DNA of 64,000 bases from assembly GCA_963779685.1 (NCBI GenBank), contig CAVZZG010000003.1, positions 1,240,001 through 1,304,000 on the forward strand. The letters run 5' to 3'. Under the pieces are notes generated by a model, which saw only the letters and a list, made by a program, of their open reading frames with translations, searched no databases and was not told the DNA's origin. Numbering within the stretch: position 1 is the first letter of the stretch; the number at the start of each line of letters is the position of its first letter. Shown here piece after piece: positions 61,136 to 64,000 of the stretch. Source of the stretch: CAVZZG01 sp963779685. GTDB lineage: Bacteria; Actinomycetota; Thermoleophilia; Gaiellales; F1-60-MAGs149. The translations under genes were made by a program, and so were the position numbers.

Positions 61136-62497
61136 CTAACCCGCGCAGGCGGCAGCCGCGTCGGGGGGCAGCGCGGTGACATCGCTCTGGATCGGGAGTG
61201 CGGACGTCGCCGTGCCGTAGGGGACGACGACCTCGATCACGCCGCGCGACAGCGCGGCGTGATCGACGCGCAGACAGCCCGTGCTCGGAAGGCCGGCGAT
61301 CCGCAGCAGCGTCCCCACGCCGACCAGCGCCCGGGGCGCGCCGGCGCTGCGCCATGCGATCCACTCCGTCGCGGACGCGAGCCGGAATCGCTCGTGGTAC
61401 GGGAGCAGGACGACCCCTCTGCCGTTCGACCAGCGCCCGGAGGTGAGCCGCCGGGTCGGCGCACCGCGGCGGTTGCGGTAGCCGCCCTCGCGCCACACCG
61501 GAGAGCCGTTCGTCCACGATCCGTCGGCTGCCTGATCGGTCCTCGCCCCGGCGGCGTTCACCCACCAGCCACCGCCCGCGAAGATCAGCCGGCGCGCGCC
61601 GGGGATCTCGCCCAGACGGTGGCGGACGACGCCGCGCGCGGAGTACAGGAACGTCTCGGGGAGGGTCAGCTTCGGGCTGGTCAGGTGAACGGCGGCGCCA
61701 CCGAAGCCGCGCTTGCGCGCGGGCACGAGGTAGCGCAGGCCGAGCGTCCCGAGGTCCTGCGGCGCCATCACCGGCGGACACGCATCACCCGGCGCGAGCG
61801 TGACGAGGTCGCCCGAGTGCGGCTCGGCCGCCAGGTTGGTATCGGCGGGGACGAGGACGTCGATGTGCAAACCGATGATCGCGCTGCCGCGATCCTCGGC
61901 CACGAAGCACCCGCCGGCCGGTGAGCCGGCCAGAGCCGCGACGTACACCCTGGTGCCCTTCGGGATCACCGACGGATCGGTGGCGATCGAGTGCCACTCG
62001 GTCACCGGCACGCCCTTGCCGGGGCCGAACCGGTCGTGGTACGTCCGGAACGTCACGCCCTTGCCGTTCGACCAGGTCCGGTTGGCCCGCTTGAAGGTCG
62101 GCGCTCCGGCGGCGTTGCGCCAGCCGCCGTCCCGCCAGTAGGGCGGGCCGTGCGACCAGCCGTGGGCCCCCGGCGCGGTCCTGGCACCGGCCGCGTTCAC
62201 CCAGTACCCACCGGAGGTGCCCGCGTAGTGCACGAAGGTGCCGTCGGCGGCGGTCCCGGTGCCCTGCATCGGCACGCCGGCCGCGCCGTACAGGAAGTCT
62301 TCCCGGTAGTGCCCGGTGAGTCCCGGCGCGGCCACCGGCTTGCCGACGAACCGCGATTCGGGCACGAACCAGTAGTAGGTGATCTGGAACGACCCGAGCG
62401 ATGTCGCCGCACGGGCCGACGCCCCGCCCGCGGCCACCGCGACGAGTGCGAGGACGGCGACGACGAGGCGCCGCGCGCTGCGCCAGGTGAACCCCAT
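61136..62497 (-). CDS. Secreted 3D-domain protein, internally duplicated
   Basis: The 453-residue product from ATG 62497 has a signal peptide (RLVVAVLALVAVAAGGASAR). Two similar halves follow. Half 1 contains YWVNAAGARTAPG, WRDGGWRNAAGAPTFKR and an intact 3D domain (FVAEDRGSAIIGLHIDVLVP, with the aspartates). Half 2 repeats WWVNAAGARTDQA, WREGGYRNRRGAPTRRL and a degenerate 3D end (RVDHAALSRGVIEVVVPYG). The 3D fold is a double-psi barrel found in peptidoglycan lytic proteins. An upstream ATG (62521) lies before the likely promoter, so 62497 is preferred. Confidence 0.75.
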   Translation of the reverse strand: MGFTWRSARRLVVAVLALVAVAAGGASARAATSLGSFQITYYWFVPESRFVGKPVAAPGLTGHYREDFLYGAAGVPMQGTGTAADGTFVHYAGTSGGYWVNAAGARTAPGAHGWSHGPPYWRDGGWRNAAGAPTFKRANRTWSNGKGVTFRTYHDRFGPGKGVPVTEWHSIATDPSVIPKGTRVYVAALAGSPAGGCFVAEDRGSAIIGLHIDVLVPADTNLAAEPHSGDLVTLAPGDACPPVMAPQDLGTLGLRYLVPARKRGFGGAAVHLTSPKLTLPETFLYSARGVVRHRLGEIPGARRLIFAGGGWWVNAAGARTDQAADGSWTNGSPVWREGGYRNRRGAPTRRLTSGRWSNGRGVVLLPYHERFRLASATEWIAWRSAGAPRALVGVGTLLRIAGLPSTGCLRVDHAALSRGVIEVVVPYGTATSALPIQSDVTALPPDAAAACAG

Positions 62498-62503
62498 CGC
62501 CTC

Positions 62504-62509
62504 CCAGTA
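62504..62509 (-). promoter_or_regulatory. -10-like hexamer TACTGG for the 3D-domain gene
   Basis: Minus-strand TACTGG ends 6 nt before the ATG at 62497, with TTGAGG 19 bp upstream as a possible -35. Confidence 0.4.
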
Positions 62510-62569
62510 TCGGCGCACCATGCCGCCGCCTCAAGTTCGCGGCCGGCGGGCATCCACCTCCCGGACTCG

Positions 62570-62575
62570 TACGAT
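62570..62575 (+). promoter_or_regulatory. -10-like hexamer TACGAT for the amidotransferase gene
   Basis: TACGAT ends 6 nt before the GTG at 62582, with no Shine-Dalgarno. Confidence 0.45.
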
Positions 62576-62581
62576 TCGGGC

Positions 62582-63304
62582 GTGCGCATCCTGGTGATCC
62601 AACACGACGACGACTCCGGCATCGGCACCCTGCACGACCCGCTCATCGAAGCGGGAGCCGAACTGGAGGCCTGGATCCCGCATGGCAAGGCGGCCCCTGA
62701 CCGGCCGGTCGCCGAGTACGACGGCGTCATCGTGCTGGGCGGGATCATCAATCCCGACGAGGACGACGAGCACGCCTGGCTGGCAACCGAGCGCTTCGCG
62801 ATGCGGCAGGCGCTCGATCTCGAGATCCCGACCCTCGGCATCTGCCTGGGAGGCCAGCTGCTCGCCCAGACCGCCGGGGGCACGGCCAGTCTTGCGCCGC
62901 GGTCGGAGATCGGCTGGTACCGGCTCCACGCCACGTCCGAGCTGGCCGGCGATCCCGTCTTCGGCGAGTTCCCGGCGGAGTTCGAGTCGTTCGAATGGCA
63001 CCACTACTGCTTCGAGCTGCCCCCGGGGGCGGTGCTGCTGGCAACGAACGACAACGTCAACCAGGCGTTCCGGATCGGCATGCACGCGTGGGGCACGCAG
63101 TTCCACATCGAGGTGCCGGGTTCGATGATCAAGGAGTGGCTCGTCAGCGGCGCCCCCGACGCGATCGCCCACGGCGCCGACATCGACGCGATCCGGGCCG
63201 ACACGGATGCCAGGGATGCCGCCCACGCCGCCCTCGCCGCGACGCTGGCGCGCCGGTTCGCCGCGGTCGTGGCGGCGGCGAGCGCCTACCGCGGCGCCAG
63301 GTAG
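62582..63304 (+). CDS. Class I glutamine amidotransferase (GuaA-type, stand-alone)
   Basis: A 240-residue glutaminase-fold protein with the nucleophile Cys in PTLGICLGGQLLAQTAGG, VLGGIINPDEDDEHAW, a divergent substrate side, and His/Glu in WGTQFHIEVPGSM. No synthase domain is attached, as in the stand-alone family whose members release ammonia or hydrolyse gamma-glutamyl bonds. The start is GTG at 62582. The 3' end overlaps the convergent HAD gene by 19 bp. Confidence 0.85.
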   Translation: MRILVIQHDDDSGIGTLHDPLIEAGAELEAWIPHGKAAPDRPVAEYDGVIVLGGIINPDEDDEHAWLATERFAMRQALDLEIPTLGICLGGQLLAQTAGGTASLAPRSEIGWYRLHATSELAGDPVFGEFPAEFESFEWHHYCFELPPGAVLLATNDNVNQAFRIGMHAWGTQFHIEVPGSMIKEWLVSGAPDAIAHGADIDAIRADTDARDAAHAALAATLARRFAAVVAAASAYRGAR

Positions 63305-63939
63305 CCCGCCAGGCCCGCCTGGACCTGGACGAAGTCGTCGAACCACTCGTACGGCTCGTCGATCTCACCGAGGTAGGTGGCCAGGGCGCCGCGCGCGAAC
63401 CTGAGGTCCGCCGTACGGGATGCGCAGCGGTCCGACCAGCCGTCGCCGACGTAGGCCATGGGGCGACCGTCAGCCAGGCGAGCCGCGTCGGCGCGCTTGC
63501 ACTCCTCCCCGCACTCCGCGCAGACGGTGCGATCGAGAAACGTGATGGTCGCCCCCGAGCGATCGAAGGTGGCGCGATGGGCGACGATCGGCAGCGCGAT
63601 GTCGTGCCACTCGAGGATGGGCTCGATCAGCTCGTGGAAGCCGCTCGACACGATGACCGGCTCCACGAAGCGCTCACGGCAGAAGGCGATCAGATCGGCG
63701 AGGCCGGGCCGCAGCACCACGCGTTCGCGGAGGAACTCGAGCACCTCCTCGTGCGTCGCGCGGACGCCGGCCAGTTGCTGCACCAGCGCGGCGTTCAACG
63801 TCATCGTGCCGCCGGCGATGCCCGCCTCGGTCTGCTCCCAGACATCCGGGGCCCACGCCCGGACGAGGACGTCGATGGTGTCCTCGTCGGTGATCGTGCC
63901 GTCGAAGTCGAGCAGGAGAAGCACCGGCGAATGATGCAC
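63286..63939 (-). CDS. HAD-superfamily phosphatase, MtnX-like
   Basis: A 217-residue phosphatase with HAD motif I LLLDFDGTITDEDT, motif II PVIVSSGFHELI, a cysteine motif CAECGEECKRADA of the sort seen in MtnX/PSP-like enzymes, and motif IV AYVGDGWSDRCASR. MtnX dephosphorylates a methionine-salvage intermediate, but no other mtn gene is nearby, so the substrate is unknown. The start is GTG at 63939. Confidence 0.85.
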   Translation of the reverse strand: MHHSPVLLLLDFDGTITDEDTIDVLVRAWAPDVWEQTEAGIAGGTMTLNAALVQQLAGVRATHEEVLEFLRERVVLRPGLADLIAFCRERFVEPVIVSSGFHELIEPILEWHDIALPIVAHRATFDRSGATITFLDRTVCAECGEECKRADAARLADGRPMAYVGDGWSDRCASRTADLRFARGALATYLGEIDEPYEWFDDFVQVQAGLAGYLAPR

Positions 63940-63959
63940 GCAAGCGTGCCGGACGACCC

Positions 63960-64000
63960 TCAGCGGAAGCCGGCGTGGGCCCGCGCCTGGGCCCCGGCCC
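63960..64000 (-). CDS. C-terminal end of a gene cut by the right edge
   Basis: On the minus strand a frame enters from the right edge and ends in TGA at 63960-63962, reading AGAQARAHAGFR. It is too short to identify and could be chance. Confidence 0.25.
   Translation of the reverse strand, partial: AGAQARAHAGFR

Noticed and set aside
1..64000. tRNA, rRNA, CRISPR arrays, transposases, prophage genes
   Set aside because: None seen on either strand: no tRNA-like T-arm in the gaps, no spaced direct repeats, and no recombinase other than the housekeeping XerD-like one.

Overview
The window is about 70% G+C, densely packed and mostly minus-strand. It reads as chromosomal DNA of an actinobacterium, most likely class Thermoleophilia (Solirubrobacterales/Gaiellales). 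This rests on three things: two-subunit glycyl-tRNA synthetase with high-GC codon use, secreted proteins of the 'NSVG-AQLRNNAV' type typical of that group, and frequent leaderless promoters (TANNNT hexamers 6-9 nt before GTG/ATG starts without Shine-Dalgarno). Many gene pairs overlap by GTGA/ATGA/TTGA, so translational coupling is common. No tRNA, rRNA, CRISPR array, prophage or transposase gene was found.

Layout. 1-3.4 kb (minus): glyQ-glyS and the start of a PPDK regulator. 3.4-5.5 kb (plus): a secreted PQQ-type sugar dehydrogenase and a class V aminotransferase. 5.5-11.5 kb (minus): wecB, recO, a P1-family peptidase, mutM and a membrane GAF-GGDEF protein. 11.6-16.4 kb (minus): deoB-deoA (nucleoside salvage), an orphan DNA methylase, a CDGSH iron-sulfur protein and xerD. 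16.4-17.6 kb: a secreted beta-propeller protein and a 172-bp imperfect palindrome. 17.6-34.3 kb is one long minus-strand housekeeping block: aroC-aroKB-aroQ-efp-accB-accC-asp23-nusB-(xseB position)-ispA-tlyA-nadK-recN, then pyrG, a peptidase T-like gene and ald. Its core order resembles the Bacillus efp-accBC-nusB-ispA-recN region. It makes chorismate, malonyl-CoA precursor, isoprenoid diphosphate, NADP and CTP.

34.3-42.3 kb (plus) is an oxidative and extracellular block: a molybdopterin oxidoreductase with a cytochrome b partner, then a roughly 2,120-residue multicopper oxidase with its own promoter, a palindromic operator candidate and a strong terminator. 42.3-53.5 kb (minus): PilZ protein, prepilin peptidase, aroE, mltG, ruvX, alaS, two small membrane proteins, an IscU-MnmA fusion, iscS and a 6S RNA candidate, with groES and a thioesterase on the plus strand. 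53.4-64 kb: murI (minus), a six-gene plus-strand cluster of single-pass membrane coiled-coil proteins of unknown function, a secreted protein, DUF72, cupin, a 3D-domain protein, a glutamine amidotransferase and a HAD phosphatase.

Most unusual items: an AccB whose N-terminal carboxyltransferase-like domain has lost its catalytic residues; MnmA fused to an IscU-like scaffold beside its cysteine desulfurase; the six-gene membrane coiled-coil operon; the giant multicopper oxidase. Several genes carry single-base frame changes, almost all of the +1 (extra base) type, which more likely reflects sequence error than biology.
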